NCBI GenBank assembly: GCA_027311205.1 | Contig: DAICZI010000062.1 | Location: 1-7,906, forward strand | Reading direction: 5' to 3' | Source: Beijerinckiaceae bacterium | GTDB taxonomy: Bacteria; Pseudomonadota; Alphaproteobacteria; Rhizobiales; Beijerinckiaceae | DNA length: 7,906 nt | Shown here: in pieces, positions 1 through 7,315 of the stretch | Numbering within the stretch: the stretch's first letter is position 1 | How the letters are laid out: every line of letters starts with the position of its first letter | Translations under genes and position numbers: made by a program | The notes under the pieces: generated by a model | What the model saw: the letters and a program-made list of their open reading frames with translations, nothing else | Told to the model about the DNA's origin: nothing | Database searches by the model: none

Positions 1-337
1 GTCGGATATCGCGGCGATGCTGACCGGCTCGCTCGGCATGCTGCCTTCGGCCTCGCTCGGCGAGGTCGATGTCAAAACCGGTCAGCGTGCCATCGGGAAG
101 GGCAAAGTGAAATGGCGGATCATCCGCACTGGTGATGAACCGCAAGCGGCGCAGCGCATAAAAATCCGGCTTGGCACGGTGGCGATGCGGATCAAAATAC
201 TGAGGCACGGCGACGCCCGCGCCGTCCGTAACGACCGGCTGCGCAGAGGCACGGTTGAATGCCAAAAAGAACAGCAAGAATAAGTTGCAAATCTGCCAGA
301 AATCATGAACTATGCTTCTGGATTGCCGTAGCGTCAT
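1..337 (-). CDS. Solute-binding protein family 3 (ABC transporter type), N-terminal part only
   Basis: The minus-strand frame starts at ATG 337-335 (MTLRQSRSIVHDFWQ). It has a signal-peptide-like hydrophobic stretch (CNLFLLFFLAF) and a likely cleavage after ASA, so the product is probably periplasmic. It then reads RLRFITSADDPPFHFALPDG and LTGFDIDLAE, the typical opening of family 3 extracellular solute-binding proteins (ligand-binding strand, then G-F-D-x-D-L-A). Similarity stops at E (58-56). The frame stays open to the window edge, but with Arg/Gln/His-rich sequence that is simply leuB read backwards. A full member would need about 170-200 more residues. No strong Shine-Dalgarno sequence precedes the ATG. 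The next gene is divergent, with its likely start about 70 bases away. The ligand cannot be told. The gene is either broken by rearrangement or falsely joined in assembly. Confidence 0.65.
   Translation of the reverse strand, partial: MTLRQSRSIVHDFWQICNLFLLFFLAFNRASAQPVVTDGAGVAVPQYFDPHRHRAKPDFYALRRLRFITSADDPPFHFALPDGTLTGFDIDLAERGRRQHAERAGQHRRDIR
2..283 (+). pseudogene. leuB: 3-isopropylmalate dehydrogenase (LeuB) internal fragment in a chimeric reading frame
   Basis: The plus frame entering from the left edge reads SDIAAMLTGSLGMLPSASLG at codons 2-61, a highly characteristic stretch of LeuB, the NAD-dependent enzyme that oxidises and decarboxylates 3-isopropylmalate in leucine synthesis. In the family this stretch is followed by a YEPVHGSAPDIAG segment that contacts the cofactor and then about 100 more residues. 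None of that follows here. After E (62-64), or at the latest near position 91, the frame runs antisense to a solute-binding-protein gene and ends at TAA 281-283. The residues VDVKTGQR (65-88) could still pass for LeuB, so the break cannot be placed exactly. As it stands the product lacks its cofactor-binding C-terminus and should be inactive. Identity of the first 21 residues is very sure; whether the truncation is biological is not. Confidence 0.75.
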
Positions 338-406
338 TTTGTAGCGGTGCTTTTCATGCGTGGGGCGTTTTTTCAGCGTTCCGAGCCTGCCCGAGCGGGC
401 GGTCGG

Positions 407-2251
407 ATGCAAGGAATAATTGCAGGCAGAAACCGGCGGCATCGCGTGGTCGAGGGTCCAACGGTGCTGGCCTCCGACATTGATTTTCTCAAGACGCAGG
501 GTGTTGCGCCCAATCTCTTGGCCGAGGCCGAAAGTCTGGCCCGGCACGAGGGATGTCCGGCCAGTTCCTGCCTGATCGCCCATGATCTCCTTGATGAAGC
601 CGTGTTTTACCGGCTGTTGGCGCGCCATCTTGGCCTGCGACTCTGTGAGGAGATGGTGCGTCCGGCGGCCACAACGCAGCTTGATCAGGCTTTGGCCGAC
701 GGTTTTCTTGAGCTTGAAGCAGGTTCGACGACGCGTTGGCTGCTCGCACCGCAGGGCCCGGACATTGCCATCGTTTTGGCGGCGCGACACCAGTTGCGTG
801 AGGCTGGCGCGGCGTTTGCAATCGTGACACCGCAACGGCTGACTATGCTGCTTTATGAATATTTTGAAAAAGATATTTCCAGAGATGCAAGCCATGATCT
901 GGCGCGGCACCTGCCCGCCATGTGCAACGCGCCGGGGCCTACCCCTGGCAGCACCGCCAGCCCGCGATACTTGCGCAGTTCAAGCGCAGTGCTGCTCGGC
1001 GGGGCAGTTTCGGCGCTGCTGGGTATCAGTTTCGTCATCAGCAATTGGCTGAAGCTTTCGGCTTGCTTGGCGCCAAGGCCAGCGCCACGTGCGCCCGACA
1101 CGATTGCGGCCCATGAACTGCCGACCTACACGATTATTGTGGCGCTGTATCATGAGCATGAGGTGGTTGCCGACCTCGCGGCTGCGCTTGAGGCCATAGC
1201 CTATCCGCGGAGCCGACTTGCCGTGCTTTTTGTGATTGAGGCCGATGATGACCGGACGCGGCATGCCTTGCTGGCGCTGGACTTGCCGCAGCGTTTCACC
1301 ATTTTGACCGCCCCGGCTGGAACGCCGCGAACCAAACCGCGCGCGCTCAATGTCGCGCTGCGGCTGGTTCGCAGCGACTATGTGACGATTTTCGATGCCG
1401 AAGACCGCCCCTCCCCGACGCAATTGCGCGCTGCGGCAGAAAGATTCGCGCAACTTGACGACCGCATCGCCTGCCTGCAAGCTTCGTTGGTGATCGACAA
1501 TGCAGATGAAAGCTGGCTCACAAGGCTCTTCGCTCTGGATTACGCCACGTTGTTTGACGTCATCAACCCGTTCCTGGCTTCCGCCAACATGGTGATGCCT
1601 TTGGGGGGAACATCGAATCATTTCCGCGTGGCGGCACTCAAGGCCTGCCATGGCTGGGATGCCTGGAATGTGACCGAAGACGCTGATCTCGGAATCAGGC
1701 TGGCGCGGCTCGGCTATGGTCTCGCGTCGCTGACGAGCGATACCGGCGAAGAGGCGCCCGTCACGTTCAAGACGTGGTTGCATCAGCGGCGGCGCTGGCA
1801 GAAGGGCTGGATGCAGACGGCCCTGGTCCATCTGCGCTTTCCCCAGGCGCTGGTGAATGATCTGGGGCCAGCGCGGGCAACGATGGCCGCAAGCTGGCTC
1901 GCCACTATGGTGCTGGGACCGCTGTTTGGTCCGTTTCTGGCGCTGGCCTGCCTGCTTCATGTCGAGTCACATGGGTTTTTCCGGCCCGAATCCACGAGCG
2001 CGGTGTTGGTCAATACGTGGATTTCGTTTGTCGCGCTGACCGGCGCCTTTGCGCTGCTGACACCGCTGCTCATCGGCCTGTGGCGACGGCGGCTTTGGTC
2101 GAGCCTCATCATCGTGCCGCTGTTGCCGCTTTATTTAGGTTTGGTGACGCTGGCCGCCTGGCTGGCGCTGCATGATCTGATTGTCGCGCCGTATCATTGG
2201 CGCAAGACCACACATGGCATTGCCAGAATGCGCCGGGCCCCAGCGCTCTAG
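407..2251 (+). CDS. Membrane family 2 glycosyltransferase with MshEN-like N-terminal domain (XagB-like)
   Basis: This is a 614-residue protein if begun at ATG 407. Residues ~25-155 (IDFLKTQGVAPNLL..., then HDLLDEAVFYRLLARHLGL) resemble the GspE/MshE N-terminal fold, known in other proteins to bind c-di-GMP. A transmembrane segment lies at ~193-213. The glycosyltransferase domain spans ~238-480, with TKPRALN (~309-315), the nucleotide-sugar/metal motif DAED (~330-333), the catalytic TEDAD (~423-427) and QRRRW (~460-464), as in processive beta-glycan synthases. Three or so further membrane helices occur at ~490-590. It should use a nucleotide sugar at the inner membrane to build or export a polysaccharide, switched on by c-di-GMP; both points are inferred from family resemblance. 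The same frame has earlier starts at GTG 347 and ATG 356, but those would leave about 10-20 bases to the divergent gene and add a poorly conserved tail. No partner polysaccharide genes are visible, so the glycan is unknown. Confidence 0.85.
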   Translation: MQGIIAGRNRRHRVVEGPTVLASDIDFLKTQGVAPNLLAEAESLARHEGCPASSCLIAHDLLDEAVFYRLLARHLGLRLCEEMVRPAATTQLDQALADGFLELEAGSTTRWLLAPQGPDIAIVLAARHQLREAGAAFAIVTPQRLTMLLYEYFEKDISRDASHDLARHLPAMCNAPGPTPGSTASPRYLRSSSAVLLGGAVSALLGISFVISNWLKLSACLAPRPAPRAPDTIAAHELPTYTIIVALYHEHEVVADLAAALEAIAYPRSRLAVLFVIEADDDRTRHALLALDLPQRFTILTAPAGTPRTKPRALNVALRLVRSDYVTIFDAEDRPSPTQLRAAAERFAQLDDRIACLQASLVIDNADESWLTRLFALDYATLFDVINPFLASANMVMPLGGTSNHFRVAALKACHGWDAWNVTEDADLGIRLARLGYGLASLTSDTGEEAPVTFKTWLHQRRRWQKGWMQTALVHLRFPQALVNDLGPARATMAASWLATMVLGPLFGPFLALACLLHVESHGFFRPESTSAVLVNTWISFVALTGAFALLTPLLIGLWRRRLWSSLIIVPLLPLYLGLVTLAAWLALHDLIVAPYHWRKTTHGIARMRRAPAL

Positions 2252-2258
2252 TGGTGCG

Positions 2259-2287
2259 TTGGCAAATTAGCTGATATGGCCTGATAT
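2259..2287 (+). promoter_or_regulatory. Possible sigma70-type promoter for lysK
   Basis: TTGGCA (2259-2264) lies 17 bases before TGATAT (2282-2287), giving a good -35 and a poor -10. TATGAT at 2285-2290 is a better -10 but sits 20 bases from the -35. The stretch also holds an imperfect tandem repeat, CTGATATGGC followed by CTGATATGAT (2271-2290). It is the only promoter-like pair seen between the glycosyltransferase gene and lysK. If real, transcription would pass through the hairpin at 2293-2333 before reaching lysK. Confidence 0.25.
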
Positions 2288-2292
2288 GATGA

Positions 2293-2333
2293 GGGGTTAC
2301 GGGCTGCGTTGCCGCGCCGTATCCCCGGTTTTT
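2293..2333 (+). terminator. Hairpin plus T-tract: intrinsic terminator or lysK leader hairpin
   Basis: The arms GGGGTTACGG (2293-2302) and CCGTATCCCC (2317-2326) pair at 9 of 10 positions, with one T-T mismatch and a 14-base loop. GG and then TTTTT (2329-2333) follow. It lies 41 bases after the glycosyltransferase stop codon and 26 bases before lysK ATG. The simplest reading is a rho-independent terminator for the upstream gene. An attenuator-like role for lysK is possible if the promoter lies upstream of it. Confidence 0.55.
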
Positions 2334-2359
2334 GATCGATTCAAGCGAGCCTTTTACCT

Positions 2360-4072
2360 ATGCCGGTTGCCCTGCCCGATTTGCCCGCCGCCCTTTTTGC
2401 GGCGGCTGAAACCGCCCCTGCGTGGCCTTTTGAAGAGGCGCGCAAACTTGTCGCCCGCATCAAACGCACCGGGCAATCATCCGTGCTGTTTGAAACCGGG
2501 TACGGTCCCTCGGGCCTGCCCCATATCGGCACCTTTGGCGAGGTAGCTCGCACCAGCATGGTCAGGCGCGCCTTTGAAATCCTCACCGAGGGGCGGGTCG
2601 ACACCAAACTGCTCGCATTTTCCGATGACATGGATGGCCTGCGCAAGGTGCCGGACAATGTCCCCAACAAAGCGATGCTCACGGCTCATCTCGGCCAGCC
2701 GCTGTCGCGCATCCCCGATCCCTTCGGCACACATGAAAGCTTTGCCGCCCATAACAATGCCATGCTGCGTGGTTTTCTCGATGGTTTTGGCTTTGATTAT
2801 GAATTTGCCTCCGCCACCGATTATTACCGTGCCGGGCGATTTGATGCGACGTTGCTGCGCATGCTGGAGCGCTATGAGGCGATCATGGGAATCATGCTGC
2901 CCTCGCTGCGCCAGGAGCGGGCGGGCAGTTATTCGCCATTTTTGCCGATCCATCCTGAATCCGGCATTGTCATGCAGGTGCCGCTCACCGGCCATGACGC
3001 GAAGGCCGGCACCATCAGTTGGGCCGACCCCGTTACCGGCCAGGCCTTCACTACCCCCGTCACCGGGGGGCATTGCAAGTTGCAATGGAAGCCCGATTGG
3101 GCGATGCGCTGGTGCGCGCTTGGCGTCGATTATGAAATGGCCGGCAAGGATCTGATCGACAGCGTCAAGCTCTCCGGCGCCATCTGCCGGGCGATTGACG
3201 GCACGCCGCCCGAAGGCTTCAACTACGAATTGTTCCTTGATGCCACCGGTCAGAAAATCTCGAAATCCAAGGGCAATGGCCTGACGATTGATGAATGGCT
3301 GGCCTATGCCGGGCCGACGTCGCTGAGCCAATTCATGTTTCAGAAGCCGTCAGCCGCCAAGCGCCTGCATTTTGACGTGATCCCGCGCGCGGTCGATGAT
3401 TATTTGAGCTTTCTGGAAGCCTTCCCCCGTCAGGAAATGCGCGAAAAGCTCGGCAATCCGGTGTTTCACATTCATGGTGGCACGCCGCCGGCGCCCGAAT
3501 TCATCGGCAGTGGCGACCATCGCACCAGCCTGTCTTTCGCCATGCTGCTCAATCTTGCCGCCGTTGCCAACAGCGAAGACCCCGAGGTGATCTGGGGCTT
3601 TGTCCGGCGTCATGCGCCGGAGGTGACGCCGCAGAGCCACCCGCGCCTCGCAAGCCTGATTGGTTATGCCGGGCGCTATTTCCGCGATTTTGTCCGGCCC
3701 TTCAAAACCTACCGCGCCGCCGACGAGGTTGAGGCCGGAGTGCTGCGGGCGCTCGCCAGGGCGCTCAGCGCGCCGCCTGCTGACACCAGCCCGGAAGGAT
3801 TGCAAAGCCTGCTTTATGATCTTGGCCGCAGCGTGCCGCGCTATCAAGATTTTGCCGCCAAGGGTGCCACGCCGGAGCGCCCCGGTGTCAAAACCGCCTT
3901 CTTCTCGATGCTCTATGAAATTTTGCTGGGCGAATCCAAAGGTCCGCGTTTCGGCTCGTTCATCGCGCTCTACGGTCTCGCCCCCACCGTGGCGCTGATC
4001 GAGGACGCGCTGGCGGGCAAGCTCATCGCCAGCCACGCGGCGTTTTTGGCGGCGCGCGGCCCGACGCCATGA
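2360..4072 (+). CDS. lysK: Lysyl-tRNA synthetase, class I (LysRS1)
   Basis: This is a 570-residue cytoplasmic enzyme that joins lysine to tRNA-Lys using ATP. It belongs to the class I (Rossmann-fold) form found in archaea and most alphaproteobacteria, not the class II LysS of E. coli. The HIGH motif appears as [10 protein letters not shown] (residues 49-58), followed by [17 protein letters not shown] (84-100), a stretch typical of LysRS1. The KMSKS loop is KISKSKGNG (299-307). The C-terminal half (about 330-570) fits the helical anticodon-binding part. Length is slightly above the usual ~520-550. The ATG at 2360 has only a weak purine-rich stretch upstream (AGCGAG), but no better start is present and the alignment begins early. 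It is followed 16 bases later by a permease gene in the same direction. No class II copy is visible in the window. Confidence 0.95.
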   Translation: MPVALPDLPAALFAAAETAPAWPFEEARKLVARIKRTGQSSVLFETGYGPSGLPHIGTFGEVARTSMVRRAFEILTEGRVDTKLLAFSDDMDGLRKVPDNVPNKAMLTAHLGQPLSRIPDPFGTHESFAAHNNAMLRGFLDGFGFDYEFASATDYYRAGRFDATLLRMLERYEAIMGIMLPSLRQERAGSYSPFLPIHPESGIVMQVPLTGHDAKAGTISWADPVTGQAFTTPVTGGHCKLQWKPDWAMRWCALGVDYEMAGKDLIDSVKLSGAICRAIDGTPPEGFNYELFLDATGQKISKSKGNGLTIDEWLAYAGPTSLSQFMFQKPSAAKRLHFDVIPRAVDDYLSFLEAFPRQEMREKLGNPVFHIHGGTPPAPEFIGSGDHRTSLSFAMLLNLAAVANSEDPEVIWGFVRRHAPEVTPQSHPRLASLIGYAGRYFRDFVRPFKTYRAADEVEAGVLRALARALSAPPADTSPEGLQSLLYDLGRSVPRYQDFAAKGATPERPGVKTAFFSMLYEILLGESKGPRFGSFIALYGLAPTVALIEDALAGKLIASHAAFLAARGPTP

Positions 4073-4088
4073 AGCGCGGAGCCGCGCG

Positions 4089-4829
4089 ATGAGCGCCCTG
4101 ACCTCTCTTGTCATCGGGATCGCCGTGGTGCTTACGGCGATTGTTTCAGGCGTGTTCGGCATGGCGGGCGGACTCATGCTGCTCGGCGTGCTGCTGGCGT
4201 TGCTGGATGTGGCACCGGCCATGCTTTTGCTTGGCTTCACCCAGTTCGCCTCGAATGGCTGGCGCTGCCTTTTGTGGGTGAAGCATGTCCGCTGGCGTCT
4301 GTTTGGGGGGTTTGCGCTGGGCGCATTTGCCGCCTTTGGCCTGATGCGGATGCTGGCCCTGATTCCGCCCAAGGGCTTCGTCTATCTATTTATCGGCGCG
4401 CTGCCTTTTGCCACCGAATTGCTGCCGCAAAGCCGCGCACCTGATATTTCAAGGCCCTACATGGCGGTGTTTTGTGGTTTCCTGCTGACAACCCTGCAGA
4501 TGATTGGCGGCGCGGCCGGCAATGTCCTGGCGGTGTTTTTTCAAGCCAGCACGTTTGACCGGCGTGAGATTGTCGCGACCAAAGCGGTGATGCAAACGCT
4601 GAATCATGCCTTGCGGGTGATATATTTCGGTTCCTTGGTGGGTTTTGCACCCGCTGGCCTGAAACTCTGGCAAATTGCAGGTTGCATGGGGCTTGCGATC
4701 ATCGGCGCAACGCTTGGGGCGCGGGTTCTGACGCGCATCAGCAACCATGATTTCCGGAGGTGGAGCCAGGGTTTGATCCGCGCCATCAGCGCGGTCTATC
4801 TCCTGCGCGGTCTCAGCCTGATGCTGTGA
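4089..4829 (+). CDS. TauE/SafE (TSUP) family membrane permease
   Basis: This 246-residue, very hydrophobic protein has about seven or eight membrane segments. It carries the two glycine-rich repeat signatures of the TSUP family: GVFGMAGGLMLLGVLL (21-36) and QMIGGAAGNVLAVFF (137-151). Length is normal for the family. Members move sulfite, sulfoacetate, other organosulfur anions or related small anions across the inner membrane; the substrate here cannot be read from sequence. GGAG (4078-4081) lies seven bases before ATG 4089 and fixes the start. It sits inside a short palindrome, GCGCGG-AG-CCGCGC (4074-4087), that could slightly hinder ribosome access. The 16-base gap to lysK suggests co-transcription without any obvious shared function. 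The gene ends 33 bases from the convergent aroC. Confidence 0.85.
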   Translation: MSALTSLVIGIAVVLTAIVSGVFGMAGGLMLLGVLLALLDVAPAMLLLGFTQFASNGWRCLLWVKHVRWRLFGGFALGAFAAFGLMRMLALIPPKGFVYLFIGALPFATELLPQSRAPDISRPYMAVFCGFLLTTLQMIGGAAGNVLAVFFQASTFDRREIVATKAVMQTLNHALRVIYFGSLVGFAPAGLKLWQIAGCMGLAIIGATLGARVLTRISNHDFRRWSQGLIRAISAVYLLRGLSLML

Positions 4830-4862
4830 GGCGCTCGCCCGACTTTGAGGGTGCCCCCGCGT

Positions 4863-5951
4863 TCAGCCGTTCTGCCCACGATGGCGCAGGAAGGCGTCGG
4901 CGAGCACGCAGGCCATCATCGCCTCGCCCACCGGCACGGCGCGAATGCCAACGCAGGGGTCATGACGGCCCTTGGTGAAAATCTCGGTTTCCGCGCCGGA
5001 GCGGTCAATCGTCAGGCGCGGCGCGAGAATGGACGAGGTCGGCTTGACCGCAAAGCGCACCACGATGGGCTGGCCGGTCGAAATGCCACCCAGAATGCCC
5101 CCGGCATGATTGGAAAGAAAGCGCGGCTTGCCATCATTGCCGGCCCGCATTTCATCGGCATTGGCTTCGCCAGACAGCATGGCCGCCGCAAAGCCATCGC
5201 CGATTTCAACGCCCTTGACGGCATTGATGCTCATCATGGCGCTGGCCAATTCGGCATCGAGCTTGCCATAAATCGGCGCGCCCCAACCGGCGGGCACGCC
5301 CTCGGCCACCACCTCGATCACCGCGCCAATGGAAGAACCCGCCTTGCGGAGGCCATCAAGGTAGGTTTCAAACACTTTGGCAGCTTCCGCATCCGGGCAA
5401 AAGAACGGGTTGCGATCAACTTCGGCCCAATCCCAGCGGTCACGGTCGATCTTGTGCGGCCCCATCTGCACCAGCGCACCGCGAAGCGTGACGCCTGCCA
5501 GCACCTTGCGGGCGACACCGCCTGCCGCGACGCGGGCCGCCGTCTCGCGTGCCGAAGAGCGCCCGCCGCCGCGATAATCGCGCACGCCATATTTGGCCAG
5601 ATAGGTATAATCGGCGTGGCCGGGGCGAAACTTGTCCTTGATGTCGCCGTAGTCTTTCGAGCGTTGGTCGACATTGGCGATCTCAAGGGCAATCGGCGTG
5701 CCGGTTGTGACCTGCTGGCCGGTGGCTTCGTCGCCGAACACGCCGGAGAGAATTTTCACCTGATCGGGCTCCTGGCGCTGCGTCGTGAAGCGCGATTGGC
5801 CGGGGCGCCGCCGATCCAGAAAGCCCTGAATATCAGCTTCGGTCAGCGGCAAGCCCGGCGGGCAGCCATCGACCACGCAGCCCAAGGCCAACCCGTGCGA
5901 TTCGCCAAAGGTGGTGACGCGAAAGAGATGACCAAACGTGTTATGCGACAT
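4863..5951 (-). CDS. aroC: Chorismate synthase
   Basis: This 362-residue protein catalyses the last step of the shikimate pathway, turning 5-enolpyruvylshikimate-3-phosphate into chorismate with reduced FMN, in the cytoplasm. Visible family signatures are FGESHG with the following VVDGCPPG (15-33), RRRPGQS (47-53), RPGHADYTY (109-117), [12 protein letters not shown] (126-137), [17 protein letters not shown] (280-296) and [17 protein letters not shown] (329-345). Length and both ends match the family, and ATG 5951 gives the usual [20 protein letters not shown] opening. The gene reads away from the xox genes with a 67-base gap after the TGA of the interrupted xoxGJ frame. A hairpin covers its ribosome binding region (5958-5980). 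No other aromatic amino acid gene is nearby. Confidence 0.97.
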   Translation of the reverse strand: MSHNTFGHLFRVTTFGESHGLALGCVVDGCPPGLPLTEADIQGFLDRRRPGQSRFTTQRQEPDQVKILSGVFGDEATGQQVTTGTPIALEIANVDQRSKDYGDIKDKFRPGHADYTYLAKYGVRDYRGGGRSSARETAARVAAGGVARKVLAGVTLRGALVQMGPHKIDRDRWDWAEVDRNPFFCPDAEAAKVFETYLDGLRKAGSSIGAVIEVVAEGVPAGWGAPIYGKLDAELASAMMSINAVKGVEIGDGFAAAMLSGEANADEMRAGNDGKPRFLSNHAGGILGGISTGQPIVVRFAVKPTSSILAPRLTIDRSGAETEIFTKGRHDPCVGIRAVPVGEAMMACVLADAFLRHRGQNG

Positions 5952-5957
5952 GCTGAC

Positions 5958-5980
5958 CCCGAGGCTTTGACAGCCTCGGG
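5958..5980 (-). promoter_or_regulatory. Perfect 8-bp hairpin over the aroC ribosome binding region
   Basis: On the minus strand, CCCGAGGC (5980-5973), a seven-base loop and GCCTCGGG (5965-5958) form a perfect stem ending six bases before the aroC ATG. The only Shine-Dalgarno-like bases, CGGGG, lie in or at the edge of its 3' arm. No T-tract follows on the minus strand, so it is a poor terminator in that direction. On the plus strand TTTAAGG follows, also weak. It could limit aroC translation or mark the end of xox messages; both are inferences. Confidence 0.45.
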
Positions 5981-6018
5981 TTTAAGGCAATTCTGGCCGA
6001 AAGGGAAATGCCCCCGCC

Positions 6019-6120
6019 TCAGCCCTGCGTTTTCTTGCGCCGCTGGATGGAGTGGAGGTAGCTGTAAATCTCGTGGAATTCCTTGTCGGTAAACACGCCC
6101 GTCCAATTGGGCATACCCTT
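6019..6120 (-). pseudogene. Conserved cytochrome c end of XoxGJ beyond an in-frame stop
   Basis: These 33 codons follow directly, in the same frame, after the TAA at 6123-6121 and end at TGA 6021-6019. They read KGMPNWTGVFTDKEF, then HEIYSYLHSIQRRKKTQG, which is what the XoxG-type cytochrome needs next: the K-G-M-P-N-W segment with the probable methionine ligand of the heme iron, then the final helix. Both sides share one frame, so a base insertion or deletion is not the cause; a substitution creating TAA is. The conserved residues suggest a recent change, a sequencing error, or readthrough. It is unlikely to be made alone, since no ribosome site with usable spacing precedes its ATG at 6114. 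Confidence 0.7.
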
Positions 6121-7245
6121 TTACAGGCGACCATGGTGGACGGTCGTCCAGAAGACGTTGAACATGTCATTGCCATAGCGATGGTTGAGCAGGCGCAGGT
6201 CGATATGCCAATCGCTCTGCACGGCATTGGGGCCATGACAATGGGCGCAGGTGCCATTGAAAATATCCTGCCCCTTGGCAATCACCGCCGGATCCATGCT
6301 GGGATCACCCGCGAGCTTGGCGGCAGGTGCAGCGGCACCCGTTGGTGCCGCGTCCTTGACGGCAGGCGCGGCAGCCGCCGTTGTTGCCGCAACATTGACG
6401 ATAAGTTTGGCCTGAGCTACTGGCGGCGCGCCCTGGGGCAGTTCAACCGGCTCGGTGGTGGGCAGGCCATATTTGGCTTCGAGCTTCACAAAATCTGCTT
6501 TCAGCCCCGGCAATACTTTGTTCACCTCTTGGAGCAGCGGCCGTGATTTTTGGGCAAAGCCGATAGCCACAGGCCATGACATGATCAGGCCGCCAACGGG
6601 GCGAATCGTAAATTTATCGCCATATTTCTGATGGTTGAGCCACCCGGCATTCGGCCCCCAGATGAACGCGGCATCAACTTTGCCCGCTGCCAGTGCTGCC
6701 ATGGCCGCCTCTGGTTTCAACACGGTCACGGCGGTGATGCCGGGATGCTCGGCAATGGTGTTTTGCGGAGTGGATTCGAATTGCACAGCAACACGCTTGC
6801 CGTTCATGGCGGCATAATTGGCAAAGGTGACGCCCTTTTTGGTCACCAGCGCATAGCTTTCGGTGCCGAACGGTTGTGACACAATCACATCCCAGCCCAT
6901 GAATTCCCCGACATAAGGCAAGCCGACCATCATGTCGCATTTGTGTGCCAGCATGGTTTCGCGCACGGTGCGCTGGCCAAAGTAGGACTTGTAAAAATGG
7001 TAGGCGACAGGGCGATGCAGCGCCTTGGCGATATCTGCGCCAAACTCGTTGTAGATGCCTGGCATTTTCGCATCATCGCTCGAAAACGGCAGATTGGTCG
7101 GGTCTGAGCACAGACGCAGCGGCGCCACTTCAGTTGCGCGCTCAGTCGCGGGCGTGCCACCGATCAGGGCCAGGGCCGCAAAGCTCGCCGCCAGCACCAT
7201 CGCACGGTGTACAGGCTGGCAATTGTCAAACTGCAACATGCTCAA
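6121..7245 (-). CDS. xoxGJ: Fused XoxJ-like binding protein and XoxG-like cytochrome c, truncated by TAA
   Basis: The product is 374 residues as read. A signal peptide (hydrophobic core ~16-30) sends it to the periplasm. Residues ~42-265 form a family 3 binding-protein fold of the quinoprotein-dehydrogenase-associated (MxaJ/XoxJ) type, with LRLCSDPTNLPFS (43-55), a second Cys in HKCDMMVGLP (101-110) and AAFIWGPNAGW (192-202). An Ala/Pro-rich linker (~275-312) leads to a monoheme cytochrome c domain with CAHCHGP (333-339) and a DLRLLNHRYGNDM stretch as in XoxG. The cytochrome should accept electrons from XoxF; XoxJ-type proteins are thought to assist the dehydrogenase. Translation stops at TAA right after HHGRL, before the Met-ligand segment. 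Start: AGGGAGA (7258-7252) is six bases from TTG 7245 and twelve from ATG 7239, so TTG is favoured. xoxF lies just upstream with a 129-base gap, consistent with one operon. Confidence 0.85.
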   Translation of the reverse strand: MSMLQFDNCQPVHRAMVLAASFAALALIGGTPATERATEVAPLRLCSDPTNLPFSSDDAKMPGIYNEFGADIAKALHRPVAYHFYKSYFGQRTVRETMLAHKCDMMVGLPYVGEFMGWDVIVSQPFGTESYALVTKKGVTFANYAAMNGKRVAVQFESTPQNTIAEHPGITAVTVLKPEAAMAALAAGKVDAAFIWGPNAGWLNHQKYGDKFTIRPVGGLIMSWPVAIGFAQKSRPLLQEVNKVLPGLKADFVKLEAKYGLPTTEPVELPQGAPPVAQAKLIVNVAATTAAAAPAVKDAAPTGAAAPAAKLAGDPSMDPAVIAKGQDIFNGTCAHCHGPNAVQSDWHIDLRLLNHRYGNDMFNVFWTTVHHGRL

Positions 7246-7251
7246 AGCAAT

Positions 7252-7258
7252 TCTCCCT
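7252..7258 (-). promoter_or_regulatory. Ribosome binding site favouring a TTG start for xoxGJ
   Basis: AGGGAGA on the minus strand is the best Shine-Dalgarno match in this part of the window. It lies six bases from TTG (7245-7243) and twelve from the in-frame ATG (7239-7237). The usual spacing of about 5-9 bases favours TTG. The difference is only two residues and does not affect the signal peptide. Confidence 0.5.
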
Positions 7259-7315
7259 ATGCTGCGCCAGCCGGTTACATAGGCCAGCTAACACTTGTGG
7301 TTTTGAAGCGAGGTC

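Noticed and set aside
980..1960. Minus-strand open frame of 326 codons opposite the glycosyltransferase
   Set aside because: The plus strand carries an unbroken glycosyltransferase with all its catalytic motifs. The reverse product has shadow-like composition and no motif.
2252..2359. T-box or riboswitch in front of lysK
   Set aside because: No T-box core sequence or specifier structure is visible, the leader is only about 100 bases, and T-boxes belong mainly to Gram-positive bacteria.
4074..4087. Palindrome GCGCGG-AG-CCGCGC before the permease start as a regulatory hairpin
   Set aside because: With a two-base spacer it can form only about five pairs, and the SD sequence falls in the loop where it stays accessible. 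It is noted in the gene entry but is too weak to list as a site.
2477..4372. Two long minus-strand open frames (284 and 340 codons) opposite lysK and the permease gene
   Set aside because: They overlap genes with clear family signatures, the second spans across two of them, and neither product resembles a known protein.
4830..4862. Terminator in the convergent gap between the permease gene and aroC
   Set aside because: Only 33 bases are available, with no stem longer than about four pairs and no T-tract on either strand.
4845..6092. Plus-strand open frame of 415 codons opposite aroC
   Set aside because: It is antisense to a clear, full-length chorismate synthase. Its product is rich in His, Arg, Ala and Gly with no recognisable domain, as expected for the opposite strand of a GC-rich gene.
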